A stretch of DNA of 64,000 bases from Prorocentrum cordatum (GCA_963575745.1 CAUYUJ010018050.1:1-64000), one strand, 5' to 3'; numbered from the stretch's first letter, positions 32,591 to 44,503 are shown. A program made the numbers and translations. Notes: a model not told the origin generated them from the letters alone.

Positions 32591-33886
32591 CCCCCTGTGA
32601 TCCTCGACCCCCCTGGCTTTCTGGCGGCAGCCTCTTGACCGCGCACTTCGGCCGTCTTCTGCATATTTTTCTTCTTCTTATTCTTATTCTTCTTGCCCTC
32701 TTCATTGTCTTCGCCTTCTTTGGGTTCGCCTTCTCTCTCCTTCCTTCTTTTCTTCTTCCTTCCTCTCGTCGCCGTCTGGGGCCTCCTTGCGCCTTCTCCT
32801 ACGCCTCTTCTTTTTTCCTTCCCCATTCGCATCGCTCCCTTCCTCATTGGACTCACCGGCCTTGCCCTTGGAGGTATCATCAGGGATGCGACCTCCTCCC
32901 AGGCCCCCCCCCCCCACCGTGCATATGCGCCAGAAGCAGCGCATCCGACAAGCTGTCCTCAGATCCCCTGAGTTTCCAGTTTCGTTTCTTCGGTGGCTCG
33001 GGGTCGCGAGCTGGCGGCGGGGCGCCGTCGCGCGCGAACCTCTCTGGGTCTTCACCCTCGCGTGCGTTGGCCTTTCTCTTCGCCTGAATCCATCCGATCG
33101 GGGCCGCGACAGGCGAAGGCTGGTGGCCATCACTCGGGGCCTCGCCATCTTTCGGCTTCTCGGGCGAGTCTTCCACCTCCAGCACCACTGTTTCCTTTTC
33201 TTGCTCCTGCGCCGCTGGACCCCGCTCTCTCGCCACTCCGCTCTCCCATCTTCCCCACCCCTATCGTTTTCCTTGCCTTTCCAGCAATCCACCTCGCATC
33301 CCCCCCCCCCCACCTCGCCCGCGCTGCCGCCCGAACCCGCAAACTGGTGACAAGGGAGAGGTGCAACGCGGAGGGTGGGCCGTCCTCTTCTTCTTGAATG
33401 CGCTGCGCCATCGCGAAGTCGTCCATCTCCATCGCCATATTCTGCGACGCCCTCACATGCTCCTCGAGCATATCTGGTGGGACGTCGGCCAGGGTCAAGA
33501 ACCCTTGATGCTGGGATTCCTGCTGGGTCTGGGAGCCCTCGGGAGCCACCTCGCCGTCCGCCAGCGTCCTCCCTTCTGGGGGGCGCTTCTTCCGCCAACG
33601 CGCCGCTGGCGTCCTGGTGGATTCGTCTCATTCTCACGCCTATCCTCGTTCTCCGCTGTGTCACCCTACCTCTTGCCATGCCCCTTCCTCCACCTCCCGA
33701 TTTTCTTCGTCTAGTCGTCGTCATCCGTGCGTTGCCATCTTCTCTGTCCTTATCACATCCGATTGCACTTTTACCTGATCCCCCGCGTCCTAGAACGCTC
33801 TCGCGCGCGGCTCCCTGCAGGCGCCAGGAGCGCGCCCGATTGCCAAACCGTTGCTGGAATCTTAAGGCGGCGAGGCGGCGGGCGTA

Positions 33887-33931
<45 letters not shown>

Positions 33932-34895
33932 CAAGAGGACGGCGAATAGTGAAACGGGGGGTGGAAACGGGCGTGGGCAACAAGAGACGTGGGCGTGGGG
34001 ATTAAGAGGTGCGAGACCGATTGCCCTCGATCGCCGTCGCCCGACGTCTCCTGCAGAGACGCGGGCGCCCGAAGTCGAGCGCCGAATCAATATCCAAGCT
34101 CGCGCGCGGCATCGAAGGATTGAGTTCCTTGGAGAAGCTCCAGGCCACTGAAAGCTGCCCCCCTCCCCAAAAACCAGTACGCGGGCGAAATCCTGGATGG
34201 GGGGCGATGCAGCCTGTCGCCTATCAAAGGACTCTCGATCGCTATTCTACTTCGCTGCCCTCCCGAGCGCCGCCCCCTATCACTCACTCGAGCTTTATAT
34301 TTGTCGGTATCTTTCTCTTTGTCTTTCTTGTTGTCTTCATCTTTGTCTTTATATTTGTCTTTATCTTTGTCTTATCCAGCTTCGATCTTGGTCTTTACCT
34401 GCCGGCCCTCGCGACGACGACAGGGGGGGCGACGATCAGGACGACGACGCTTCCCTACCGCAAGATAGCACCCCTAACGCACAATATCTCAGATGCTACG
34501 GCAGTGCCCCACCCCTCCCATTCCTCACGTAAGACAATCATTGCCGAACTCTAAATCCATCATCTTCTGGCAGTCGCTCGCGCTTCCCTTGTCAGGCGAA
34601 GGTTTATCATCGTGCTTGCCCCTCTTCCCCCCAGGTGTCTGTGGCTTCACAACAGCTGCCTCTGTCTTCTGCTTCGTCTTCTTCTTCTTCTTCTTAAGGC
34701 TTTCAGGCGTCTTCTTTTTCTTCTGTATCTTTATCTTTTTCTTCCTATCGGTGTCTTCAGACTTCTGCTTTTCCAGCTGTTTTTTTTTTTTTTGCGCCGT
34801 AGCCTCGCCCTCCTCGTTCTCCTCCTCCCCCTCTTCTCTCGTCGTGGCGTCGTCGCCATTCTCTTCTTCATCTTTCGCTTGCACCTCGCCCTCAG

Positions 34896-34926
<31 letters not shown>

Positions 34927-35613
34927 ATCGTATTCCTGCTCCTCTTCTCCGCCCTCCTCGTAATACTCTTCCTCTTCCTCTTCTCCCTCGCCCTCGCCAG
35001 GTGCGCCATCTTCGTCCTCGTTGTCATTCGACGGTTCTTCGTCGACCTTTTTGTGTTTTTTCTTGTCTTTCGGCGCGTCGCCATCGGCCTTCTCTGGTTT
35101 CTCGGGCCCTTCTTTTGTCGCAGCGGCGGGCCTCTTCATGCCTTTTCCTTCGCCGTGTTTCCTGATGTATTCTTGCTTCACCTGCTCAAACTCATCTTTT
35201 GATTCATGTCCGCCTGCGACCTGCTTTCCAAACTTCTTGAACATAGAATCAACCTCATCACTATTGAACCAACTTTTGACCGCCATCTGAATGATCATGC
35301 GCTTCTTTTTTGGAGGCGGACAGTCCCAAACAAACAATCCCAAGTGACGAGTCCTTACATCGCTGATCATTCTATGGAATACTTCTACTGTCACCCGCAC
35401 TTTTTCTGCTGTCACAACCTCCCATAAATACGGATTGCCCTTCTTCTGCTGCTTCACACTCATCATGTCCTTCCAACGCTTATGGGTCATCCCAGGTATC
35501 GTATAGAAATCGCCGTCTTCGAAATTTACTGTGACCTCTTCGTCGTCGTCATTATCTGCGAGGCCAGTAGAATGCACTGGTGGTCCGCCGTTCTTCAACT
35601 TTCGAGCCGCGGC
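32587..35613 (-). CDS. Multi-exon gene for a highly charged KRPAAA-containing protein (exons 35613-34529, 33613-33352, 33206-~32590)
   Basis: Exon 35613-34529 (361 codons plus 2 bases) encodes a globular-looking part (NFEDGDFYTIPGMTHKRWKD, SDVRTRHLGLFVWDCPPPKK, MAVKSWFNSDEVDSMFKKFG). This is followed by GMKRPAAATK, a patch common in dinoflagellate nuclear proteins, and long acidic and lysine tracts. It ends phase 2 at GTGAGG. Exon 33613-33352 starts at CACCAG/G, restores phase and reads LTLADVPPDMLEEHVRASQN, then FAMAQRIQEEED. It ends phase 0. Exon 33206 onward starts at GCGCAG/GAG and reads ETVVLEVEDSPEKPKDGEAP, then KKRNWKLRGSEDSLSDALLL. It enters poly-G (32905-32916), where an apparent homopolymer indel shifts the frame before more charged sequence. 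Three compatible phases make the strand and gene credible. Function is unknown. Confidence 0.55.
33884..33930 (+). repeat. (GAC)n microsatellite
   Basis: GACGACGAC repeated about 15 times in a putative intron. Confidence 0.95.
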
Positions 35614-35689
35614 CTGCCCTGCCCTTGGAGAGAGCAACAAACAACGCAGCCCAACGTGCGCTACCATGATTCTTAGAATGCAGGTACAA

Positions 35690-36350
35690 TCACAAACAAT
35701 ATGCGCCCCCCCTTCTCGCCATCATCTCGCTGTCGAAGTCGTGCGAGTAATTATCTTCTTTGGCCTCCCCTGCGCCCCATTCGGGGGGGGGGATATGGGG
35801 GGAGGAGGGGGCACGTGCAGAAGAGAGTGGATCGAAGTTAAGGGTCGAAGATCTCCGAATAAAGTCCGAATGAACTCCACATGAATTCCGAATGAAATGC
35901 TCCACTGCCGCACTCTCTTGCTCGCCCCCCATCCCCTCCTCGGCGTGTTCCCAGAAATTCTTCAACCACTTTGGCTTCGAACTTTGGCTCCTCGGCTAGC
36001 CGGGGCCGCGCGCGGGCGAGGCGGGGGGCGGGGGGGGGGGATGGTGCAGGATGATGAGAAGATGGCCGATGAGGAAGGAAACGAATGGAGATAGCGAGGA
36101 AAGAAGGAAGGATGAACAGGGGCAAAAGACAAGGGAAACAGCAGACTCGGGCATCATCGTCGCACTCCTCCGCCTCATCCTCATGGCGCTGTTCCTCCTC
36201 ATTGCCCCGCTCCTCCGTCTGCCCCAATTGCCCTCGAGTCCTGGCTTTGATCGGCGCTTGTGCTACGCGCCTCAACGTGGCTCTCATCCGCCCGCACGCT
36301 TTGCGCGCCTCCAGCGTGTAGCGACATCCTACCCGCTCCCCCTTGTCCCT
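35690..36350. other. Putative minus-strand intron
   Basis: On the minus strand this lies between the exon at 36623-36400 and that at 35613. It has the C/T-rich texture of other introns here (35780-35815, 36010-36040). No independent gene is seen. Confidence 0.4.
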
Positions 36351-36399
36351 ATGATGCGTTAGACTCCCGCCCATTCCCTCCCCCAGATCCGCGCCTGGC

Positions 36400-36623
36400 A
36401 AAGCCAAAATAATCATAGACGACGCGTCCGTGCACCAACTTTTCCGAGATGCCGCTAGCTTCCATTCTGTTTCCATATTTTCCGAAAGGGTCTGCAGCGA
36501 TTGTTTGGCATCTTGGGCTGTCATGTTTTGGGCTGGATGCAGCAATTGGCGGAGCTCGTCGATGAGATCTTTCCACTCGAGGAGACGCTTCGTATCTTGT
36601 GGGTCCTGACAGGGGAGGGGCGG
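36400..36623 (-). CDS. Candidate upstream exon of the minus-strand gene
   Basis: It follows CCCCTGTCAG on the minus strand. It reads DPQDTKRLLEWKDLIDELRQ, LLHPAQNMTAQDAKQSLQTL, SENMETEWKLAASRKSW: amphipathic helices with strong coding texture. The 3' border is unclear because two frames look plausible beyond about 36470 (the other reads SEKLVHGRVVYDYFGFARRG). It is probably part of the gene at 32.6-35.6 kb. Confidence 0.45.
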
Positions 36624-37009
36624 TGCGGGCGGGGCAATCAACGTTCCTCGTCCTCCCGATCATGTTCAATTCTGCTTCCACTTTTACTATATCCCCCATT
36701 CCCCCCCTTTCCCTCTCGCTCCCCATCCGCCCTCCCGCCGCCAACAAGTCGAGTCCCCGAGGTCTTTTGTGTACTGCAAGTCCTCTGGGGTCTTGATGTG
36801 TTTTTAAAGTATCCTCCAAAGCTCGTCGGGGTCAGCACCACTCTTCGCTTTTGTCTTTCCCATTTCTTTGTGCGCGGGGCGGGCTTTCCCGCGGGAGGCG
36901 GCCGCGGGGCGGCAGGCATGAGAAAAGCGGCAGCGGCGTACACCTGCCCAAACATTGTGGAGACGTGCATGGACAATGCGCGAGTGCAGACGTGTATACA
37001 CATATGATG

Positions 37010-37440
37010 TGTGGGGCCTCTAATTTGCATGTTAAATGATGATATATGAGATGATATATGATGTTAAGATATTAAAAAGAGATCCAGATCTGTTTTGTTA
37101 ATTGAGATCCTTTAAAGGGATCTAAGATGTACGATCTTGAAACAAGATCTGAAGTGCCTCTGGGAATGAAGCTGAAGAGTGTGCCACGCTGGGGTGCGAC
37201 AATAACAGAACCACGCTGGAGAAATAGCGTTGGTCTGGCTTTCTCCTTCTCTTTCTCTGCCATTGCATAGCACAGCATTGCATAGCATACATATATATAT
37301 ATACACATATATATATATATGTACATATATCATGTGCATAGCATTGCATAGCAGTGCATAGCAAATCATAGCATTGTATTGCATCGCATATGTGTTGAAG
37401 TGTTCAAGTGTTGAAGTTTTGAAGTGTTGCGGTTGAAGTG
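37010..37440. repeat. AT-rich island with (AT)n and GCATAGCATTGCATAGCA repeats
   Basis: It contains GATCT-based palindromes (GAGATCCTTTAAAGGGATCT at about 37103), (TA)n at 37290-37325 and repeated CATAGCATTG words. It is the most AT-rich segment of the window. Confidence 0.75.
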
Positions 37441-37505
37441 TTCAAGCGTTGCCGGCCTCGAGATGACTCGGCCAGTTTCTCCGGCCTCGAGATGACTCGA
37501 GCCGT
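37440..37505 (+). repeat. Short direct duplication
   Basis: GGCCTCGAGATGACTCG occurs twice, about 31 bp apart. Confidence 0.85.
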
Positions 37506-37559
37506 TCTTGAGCTAACCGCAGCAAGTCTCGGACCTCTGGGAAGTCTTGGGCGCGCCCG

Positions 37560-38470
37560 ACGCCGCCGCCCCTGGCCTGAGCACGTCGTAGTCCACGCTC
37601 GCGCCTGCGCTGGCCTCTACCTCGTCCTTGCCCTCGTCCTCGTCATTCTCCTTGCGCTGGGCTCTGCGCCGGCGCCAGGCTGCCCGCTCCCACCTGTCTC
37701 GAGCGATGTCGCTGCGCATCATGATGTCGAGGTCCGCGCTGCTCTTGTCCTTGTCCTTGTCCTTGCCCTTCTTGCCCTTGTCCTTGTCCTTGCCCTTGTT
37801 GCCCCCCTCGTCCTCGCCCTTGCCGGCGCTGCCCTGTCTCGAGAGCCACTCCTGCCAGGTCGCGCTGCTGCGGCCTGAGCCTGCCATGTCGCGCTGCTGC
37901 TGCTGCGGCCGGCTGCGGCGCTGCGGCCTGCTGAGCGCTCCGCTCAAGCAATCGAACCGAAAGTCCATGCGGACGGATCGACTACGAGATCCCTGGGAAT
38001 CCCTCTGGGCACTGCAGAACCTTGGAGACTTTGGAGATCCCTTCGATCCCTCTGGCCTCTGGAGATCCTTGCGAATCCCTCTGGAGACCCTGGGGCCCTT
38101 CGAGGGCTCTGGAGACTCAGGAGGCCGCCATCCGAGCGACATCTGCAGCCTATGCAGACATCTGGTTGCGCTGGTGCTGCTCCATGCACTTGTGCTGCTG
38201 GTTGCGCTGGTGCTGCTCGATGTGCTGGATGCGCTGGTGCTGCTCGCTGCGCTGGCCGTGGAAGCGGTCGAGCTGCTCGATGCACTGGTGCTGCTGGATG
38301 CGCTCCTGCTGGTTGCGCTGGTGCTGCTGCTGCTGCCGCTGCTCCTCGGCGCGGGCTTCTGCTGCAGCTTCGACTCGGCGGCGTCGGTGGCGCGCAGCCG
38401 GGCGACGTGCCCACAGAGCCCTCGACCTCATCATCACAGGAGAGTGCAATGCCAGTGCCACCATAGGGCG
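37560..38470 (-). CDS. Candidate minus-strand coding segments, Gln-rich and Lys/Asp-rich
   Basis: Minus-strand frames give a Gln/His/Arg-rich stretch (EEQRQQQQHQRNQQERIQQH, about 38340-38290, continuing to 38160). Downstream is a KGKDKDKGKKGKDKDKDKSS stretch followed by DIMMRSDIARDRWERAAWRR (37830-37640). On this strand the upstream flank (38490-38640) is a pyrimidine tract as at other introns. Splice borders were not resolved and a compositional origin is possible. Confidence 0.3.
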
Positions 38471-38489
38471 CCAGGTCGTGGGGGAGAGG

Positions 38490-38505
38490 GGCGGATGATG
38501 ATGAT

Positions 38506-38536
<31 letters not shown>

Positions 38537-38552
38537 ATGATTGGGAGGAGAA

Positions 38553-38583
<31 letters not shown>

Positions 38584-38591
38584 CAGGAGCA

Positions 38592-38622
<31 letters not shown>

Positions 38623-38640
38623 CAGCAGGAAGAGGAGGAC
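38490..38640 (+). repeat. (GAG)n microsatellite
   Basis: GATGATGATG followed by GGAGGAGGAGG with GGGGGG interruptions. Confidence 0.9.
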
Positions 38641-38894
38641 CCCCGATGGTGGTCATGGTTTTGCCCTCTTCTGGTGGTCGCCCTTGCCGCCCTTGCCGCC
38701 CTTGCCGCCCTTGCCGCCGTCGCTGCCCTTGCCGCCTTTGCCGCCCCACATGGCGGCGCAGCCGGCCGGCGGGCGGCGCCGCGGCACCCGGCTGGCAACG
38801 AGATGGTTACGGTGTGAATTCCATGAGAACTCCAAGAGGGCTCCCATGACGACGGCGCGCGCGGGCGTCGTGCGGTGGTCGTCATGGGCACCTG

Positions 38895-40265
38895 ACGGGT
38901 GGGACTTGTCAGGTGTCCACCCCTGACGGTGGTGGTGTCTGTCAGGGGTCTACCCCTGACGGTGTGGGGGGGGGGGGGTCTGTCAGGGGTCCACCCCTGG
39001 CGGTGCGGTATGTCAGGGATCCACCCCTGACGGTGGGGGGTCTGTCAGGGGTTCACCCCTGACGGGGTGCTGTCAGGGGTCCACCCCTGACGGGGCGGCT
39101 GTCAGGGGTCCACCCCTGACGGGGTGCCTGTCAGGGGTTCACCCCTGACGGGGAGGTATGTCAGGGGTCCACCCCTGACGGGTGGTGGGGTCTGTCAGGG
39201 GTACACCCCTGACGGGTGGGGTGGTCTGTCAGGGGTCCACCCCTGACGGTGGGGTGGTCTGTCAGGGGTCCACCCCTGACGAGGGCTAGCTCTGGTGTCT
39301 GTCAGGGGTCAACCCCTGACGGGGTGGGATCTGTCAGGGGTCCTCCCCTGACGGTCGGGGCTGTCAGGGGTCCCCCCCTGACGGTGAGGGTCCCTGTCCA
39401 GGTGCCCCCCCCCTGACGGGGGGGGGGTTTGTCAGGGTCCACCCCTGACGGGGGGGGGTGTCAGGGGTCCACCCCTGAAGGTGTGGGATCTGTCAGGGTC
39501 CACCCTGATTGGTGGGGATCTGTCAGGGGTTCCCCCCTGACGCAGGGGTGTCCCTGTCAGGGGTCCACCCGGGGGAATCCCTCCCATATGTCCACTCTCT
39601 GACGGGGGGGGGTCGTCAGGGTCACACAAAACCTGAACAAAAGAAGGGGAAGGGGGCTGTCAGAATAGTACACACACAACTAATAACCGGGTGGGATAGT
39701 CTGTCCACAAAAAAAAGGACATATAAAAACCCACCCCTGACGGAAGGGAGGTCTGTCAGGGTCCACCCCTGACGGGGAGGTCTGTCAGGGGTTCACCCCT
39801 GGCGGAGGGGATCTGTCAGGGGTCCACCCCTGACGGGAGGGGTCTGTCAGGGGTCCACCCCTGACGGTGGTGGTATGTCAGGGGTCCACCCCTGACGGGG
39901 GGAGGGGCTGTCAGGGGTCCACCCCTGACGGGGAAGGGGTCTGTCAGGGTCCCACCCCTGCGGTCGGTCTGTCAAGGTGGACCCCTGGCATGACCCCCCC
40001 CTGTCCGGTGGCGGACCCCCCTTGGGGGGAAAAAAAAAAAAAAAAAAACGACCCACACCGTCAGGAGTGAACCCCTGACAGACCCCGCCCATCATGGTGT
40101 GGACGGCCCTGCAGACGCCACGCCGGTCAGGGGTGAACCCCTGACAGACCCCCCCATCAGGGGTGGATCCGCTGGCAAAGCACCCCCTCGACCCCCCGTC
40201 AGGGTGGACGCAGGACTCCTGCCAGTCCCCCACGTCCCACCCGTCAGGAATGTGCTCCTGACAGA
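38895..40265. repeat. Palindromic satellite, ~35 units of GTCAGGGGTCCACCCCTGAC
   Basis: The 20-bp core is an inverted repeat (GTCAGGGG, 4-base loop, CCCCTGAC) repeated every 28-36 bp with GGTGGGGTCT-type spacers. Clear units lie near 38939, 39044, 39072, 39100, 39160, 39228, 39261, 39846, 39878 and 39909. Loop and spacer are asymmetric (loop TCCA or TTCA). From about 40055 onward units are reversed (loop TGAA, spacer AGACC). An A17-19 run lies at about 40030-40048, just before the switch. A degenerate stretch occupies 39620-39740. Confidence 0.9.
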
Positions 40266-40309
40266 CCACCGCCCCCCCGGGGCCCCTAGGGGAGAGGCGG
40301 GAGGGGGCT

Positions 40310-40440
40310 GAGAAGGCGGAGGAGGAGGGGGAGGAGGAGGAGGGGGATGAGGAGGAGGAGGGGAGGGAGGAGGAGGAGGAAGAGGAGGAGGAGGAGGAGG
40401 AGAGTGTAGGAGGAGGAGGAGGAGGAGGAGGAGAGGAGTT
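40310..40440 (+). repeat. (GGA)n microsatellite
   Basis: GGAGGAGGAGG with minor interruptions. Confidence 0.9.
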
Positions 40441-41037
40441 ATGTCAGGAGAATGGACGGGGGGGTGGACTCGTACGACCTCGGCCCGGCCTCCTGTAGGC
40501 CGGCTGCCACCTTTCAATGCCGAGGCAGCCATCCGCCAATGGCAGACACCGTTGCAGCACGGCGCATCCTCCCACCCACCCACCTCCGCGTCTCCCTGCT
40601 CCTCTGCCTGATATATATCCTCCTGTCCTTCCTCCTTTCCTCCTACGTTATCTCGTGCGTGCGAAAGGGTGGACTAAACGCGGATTCTGGGGTGTTCCGC
40701 CCCCCTTCTCCCCCCCTGGGTTCGCGGGCCCCTCGCCCACCCCCTCCCCCCGCGCAACTTAGTACACCCTCCGTCTCTGTTTTGCCAGGGGCTTCCCCCT
40801 CCCTCCACTCCTGAAGTAAGAGGTCCACTTTTTTTGCCACCCCCTCATCATCTTCCCGAATGAGCCCCTCCCGTTGTTCGGGCTAAGCCGACTACGGGAG
40901 CAGGGGAGGTGCGCACGGCTGCGGAGACTCTCCCTTTCCGCCGTCAGTCAGTCAGGAGGAGGAGGAGGAGGAGGAGGCGGAGGAGGAGGAGGAGGAGGAG
41001 CTAGGGGGGCCCCCGCCCCAAACCCTCCCCTCCACCA

Positions 41038-41595
41038 TTGAAGCACGCGCGCGCGCTGGGGGTGGCGCCTCCAGCCCGAAAGGCGCCGCCAGCCAGGCGC
41101 CGCCCCGCCGCCGCCCGCCCGGGAGCCGCGCCTGCGGGCGCGGGCGAGTCTGTGGAGGATGGCGCCGACGGCGACGATGAGACGACGCAGACGCCGCCGC
41201 CGACGACTACAGTGGGGGCACGGCCACAAGAAACCTCCTCGAGAAACCCGCACAGGACGTCAATAGGTTTTCTGGCACGCGGACGCCAAGTTTTCCATCG
41301 TGGTTCCATCGTGACACCATCGAACTGCAAGCGACCCAGGGAACCCTGCAGGGAAGCCGATGGTTTCTTGGAAGTTGCCCCCCACGAGGAAGAGGAGGAG
41401 GAGGAGGCGGAGGAGGAGGAGGAGGAGGAGGGAGAGGGGGATGAGGCGGTGGCGCAGGCGGCAGCGGGAGCGGCAGCGGGCCCCGCGGTCGCGGCGGCTG
41501 AGGTTCCCGAACAAGCGCCGCCAGGATGGCCAGGTCCCCCGGAGAGCGGGACGCAGCCATCGCACCGCGCACCCAGGAAGGAGGTGGAGGCGTAG
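41038..41595 (+). CDS. Open frame of uncertain strand, unknown product
   Basis: The 185-residue plus frame reads TPPPTTTVGARPQETSSRNP, SIGFLARGRQVFHRGSIVTP, then Glu-rich and Ala-rich stretches. Antisense frames are also long. On the minus strand the (GAG)n block at 41388-41442 would be an intron pyrimidine tract. Coding potential is therefore ambiguous. Confidence 0.25.
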   Translation: MKHARALGVAPPARKAPPARRRPAAARPGAAPAGAGESVEDGADGDDETTQTPPPTTTVGARPQETSSRNPHRTSIGFLARGRQVFHRGSIVTPSNCKRPREPCREADGFLEVAPHEEEEEEEAEEEEEEEGEGDEAVAQAAAGAAAGPAVAAAEVPEQAPPGWPGPPESGTQPSHRAPRKEVEA

Positions 41596-42069
41596 AGGGG
41601 AGAGGTGACGGAGAAGGTGAGGCGGAGAGAGGGATGAAGGAGAGGAGAAGTTGCAAAGAGAGGGTGGCAAGCCGACGAATCGGCATGCGACGAGGAGGGC
41701 GGGAAATTGATGGAGAAGGGACGAGAGGCGCAGGCAACGGGCCGGCGGCAGGGCGGCGCGCGGCGGCGGGGGCTGCCCTGGGCCGCCAATTGCGCGACGC
41801 GCGCTCGTCAACCCTCGCAGCCACGCCCTTCGCGACGCCCCATCCCCGCCCTTCTCCTCCGTCTACTCCTCCTCCCCATCATCCTTCTTCCCAGTCTCCC
41901 CATCCGCCACGCGCCCAGGTGGACGTGGGCGGCGCGACCGAGCTCCTCGTATATCCGTCTCGTGAATCCCCCGTGCATTCTATTTATGAATGCGACCATA
42001 ATCAAGATTTCAAGATTTACAGCGGCTGTGAATCTTGTTTCCATAGCATCAGGACATCAGAACCATAAG

Positions 42070-42360
42070 GGTGACCGATGGTTTTTGTTCGGATTCCGCG
42101 GGGATTCTGAACGACTCCTTAGGGATCCCAAAGGATTCTTTCGGGATTCTCGAGGATTCCCGAAGGATTCCTCAGGATTCCCTTCGGATTCTTGAGGAGC
42201 CCTTACGGATTCCTGAAGATTCCTTGGGGATCCCTAGGGATGCCTTCGGGATTCCTCAGGATTCCCTTGGGATTGTTTTGGATTCCCTAGGGATTCCTAA
42301 GGATTCCTTAGGGATCCCTAAGGATCCCCAAGCGATCCCCAAGGATTCCCAGAGTCTGCC
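42070..42360 (+). repeat. Degenerate ~21-bp repeat of GGATTCC/GGGATCC words
   Basis: GGATTCCT, GGGATTC, AGGATTCC and GGGATCCC alternate. An open plus frame gives heptads such as DSLGIPKDSFGILEDS. The words are partly palindromic, and no splice or start context supports coding. Confidence 0.7.
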
Positions 42361-42479
42361 CCTCGCAGGCCGCCCTTCACGAGCTTCCATAGGCTACCCC
42401 CGAGAAGCTGCCCCCCATCGGCAAATTCTGGGAAACCCTTCTTGCCGCCCGCCCAGCCAAGAATAATTTACGTTGCGCG

Positions 42480-43260
42480 CCCCCCTTAATTCAAATTCAC
42501 CCTCCACGCTAAAGCAGCAGGACCGCGCACGCCAAGAATAATAATTTTAAGCTTTTATTCTCCTTCGGAAATATCAGGGTTACCCTGTAAGTTCAAGCCC
42601 CAGGCCGGCCCCAAGATAATAATATTGCATTTCGTCTTGTTTCAGAACATGTTGAGATTCTTGGGAAATTCGATGGTAACCCTCGAATTTCCCCCAAAAC
42701 CCAAGAAGAAGTAGCTAATCGATAGGGTTGAATAGCTCTCAGCGCCCCGTCATGGGAGCAAGGGGAGGACGAGGAAGCAGAAGGAGTCTCGAACACGAAG
42801 TTGGGGGTGGGGGGCAATAAGACGGAGAGATATGAGGACGGGTACATGGGGAGGAGGGAAGAGTAAGACGAGGAGGAGAAAGAGGAAGTAGGAGGAATAA
42901 TTCAAACCCCATAGGGGACCCCGTGGGGAGAGGGCCGAGTTTTTTCTGAGCTGCCCAATCGCCCCCCCACTTCGCCCTGCGCAGCGTCGTGCCTGGCGGC
43001 GGCGGCGGCGGACTGCGCGATGGGCCGCCCCGGCCCCCGCGCGCCGCCCGTTGGGCCCGTTGGGCAGGTTCCGTTTCGCCGCTGGAAAGGGTCGTCTTGT
43101 GCACATTCGGTCACTGGGACGGCTACGTTCCCCTACAGGGTTGCGCGTTGCCAACGCAGCGGCCCTAGGAGAGCCACAGCCCGCCACCTGTGGTCCGTGC
43201 TGTTGTTGTCGTGCCCCCCGCTTGTTTGCTGAATTTTCCCCCTCCTGGTCAGGTCCCTCC
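42480..43260. other. Unassigned stretch
   Basis: It holds no motif-bearing frame. Open frames near 42750-43280 exist on both strands but lack splice support. Confidence 0.4.
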
Positions 43261-43289
43261 CTCTGGAGCCCGGCTCGCAAATCTTCCCC

Positions 43290-43424
43290 GCTCCTCTCTC
43301 TGTCGCTCTCTGTCTCTCTCTGTCTCTCTGTCTACTCTCTTCTCTCTCTCTCTCTCTCTTCTCTCTCTCTTTCTTCTCTCTCTCCGATTCTGACGGTCTC
43401 TCTCATCGTCTCTCCTTCAGGAAG

Positions 43425-43461
<37 letters not shown>

Positions 43462-43512
43462 CTCATCATCCTCTCCTCCTCTCTCTCTCTCTCTGCTCAT
43501 CAATCCTCAGGG

Positions 43513-43577
<65 letters not shown>

Positions 43578-43580
43578 AGT
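43290..43580 (+). repeat. (CT)n microsatellite cluster upstream of element B
   Basis: CTCTCT runs with interruptions over about 290 bases. Confidence 0.9.
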
Positions 43581-43730
43581 CTCGGCTCGAGAGTGCCCTG
43601 CACTCATAGCGTAGCCGCGACGCGAAGCGCCCCGCTCTGGAGCCCCGACTCCAGGCCTCGCGAGACCGGAACCGCGCCAGCAGCGCGGTACTGATTTGCG
43701 TCTCCTCACTTCCTCAGTGCGACCGCCGCC

Positions 43731-44099
43731 ATGGCCCCGCTGTCTGCGCCAGGCCGCCACCGCACTTTCACGTCTCACCATGCTGTACTACCTGAGCTGC
43801 CTGGCCATGTTACTGTACATAGGCACCAGGACCTTGTCTTCCGCGTGCCCGTCCTGCACGGGCGCGACCTCCCAGTGCCACCTGGACACGCCCCACACGT
43901 GCCGCGTGCGGATCTTCACGAAGATCTACGTATACTTGGGCATGACGTGTTTCACCTGCGCGCCGAGCTGCGCGCCTACCGAGCCGACCTCCGCGCTCAC
44001 CTACCAGGCACCGACGCCAACACAGACGACTCCGTCCAGCACCTGCTCACCTCGGTACGGCCAGGTATCCAGGGGGGGGGTCGGGCTCCCGACTGCTGA
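43731..44099 (+). CDS. First ORF of element B, unknown product
   Basis: A pyrimidine tract ending CACTTCCTCAG (43717) precedes GACCGCCGCCATGG, a strong initiation context. The frame (MAPLSAPGRHRTFTSHH, then LHEDLRILGHDVFHLRAELR, AYRADLRAHLPGTDANTDD) has G/C wobble bias and ends at 44099. The upstream AG could be a spliced-leader trans-splice acceptor or a cis acceptor. Later sequence to 44500 is open in other frames, so splicing into the large ORF is possible. Confidence 0.45.
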   Translation: MAPLSAPGRHRTFTSHHAVLPELPGHVTVHRHQDLVFRVPVLHGRDLPVPPGHAPHVPRADLHEDLRILGHDVFHLRAELRAYRADLRAHLPGTDANTDDSVQHLLTSVRPGIQGGGRAPDC

Positions 44100-44503
44100 G
44101 GGTGACGGTGCTGAGTGCGGTCGGGCTGTTCCCACGCCTGCCGTCGTCGCGCCGTGCGTGACAAGCAGTCGGCCCCCAACCTCCCCCCGGGAGCGCTCCC
44201 GCGGCACCGCAGGCACCGCTCTCAACTTCATCGGCATTATCTTGCTGAACTTCGGGTGCGGCCTCGGCTCCACCTTCGGCATCGCTCTCGGCACCGTCGG
44301 CACGGTCTTGCGTACCATCGGCAAGGGCACCAGGAGCGTCGTCAAGCACATCGTCGACTCCGCCGTCACGGCGGGCCCAGCCCGCCCCACAAGGGCCGTC
44401 AAGGTCGGCTACGCGTTCTTCGGCGTCCTCGGCTCCGCCTGCGGCTTCAAGGGCACGGCGGGCCTGGCCCGCCCCAAACGGGCCACCATCCTCGGCCGTC
44501 GTC

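Noticed and set aside
38895-40265. Palindromic repeats considered as a CRISPR array
   Set aside because: Spacing is irregular and too short (8-16 bases), spacers are GT-rich and alike, the genome is eukaryotic and no cas genes are present.
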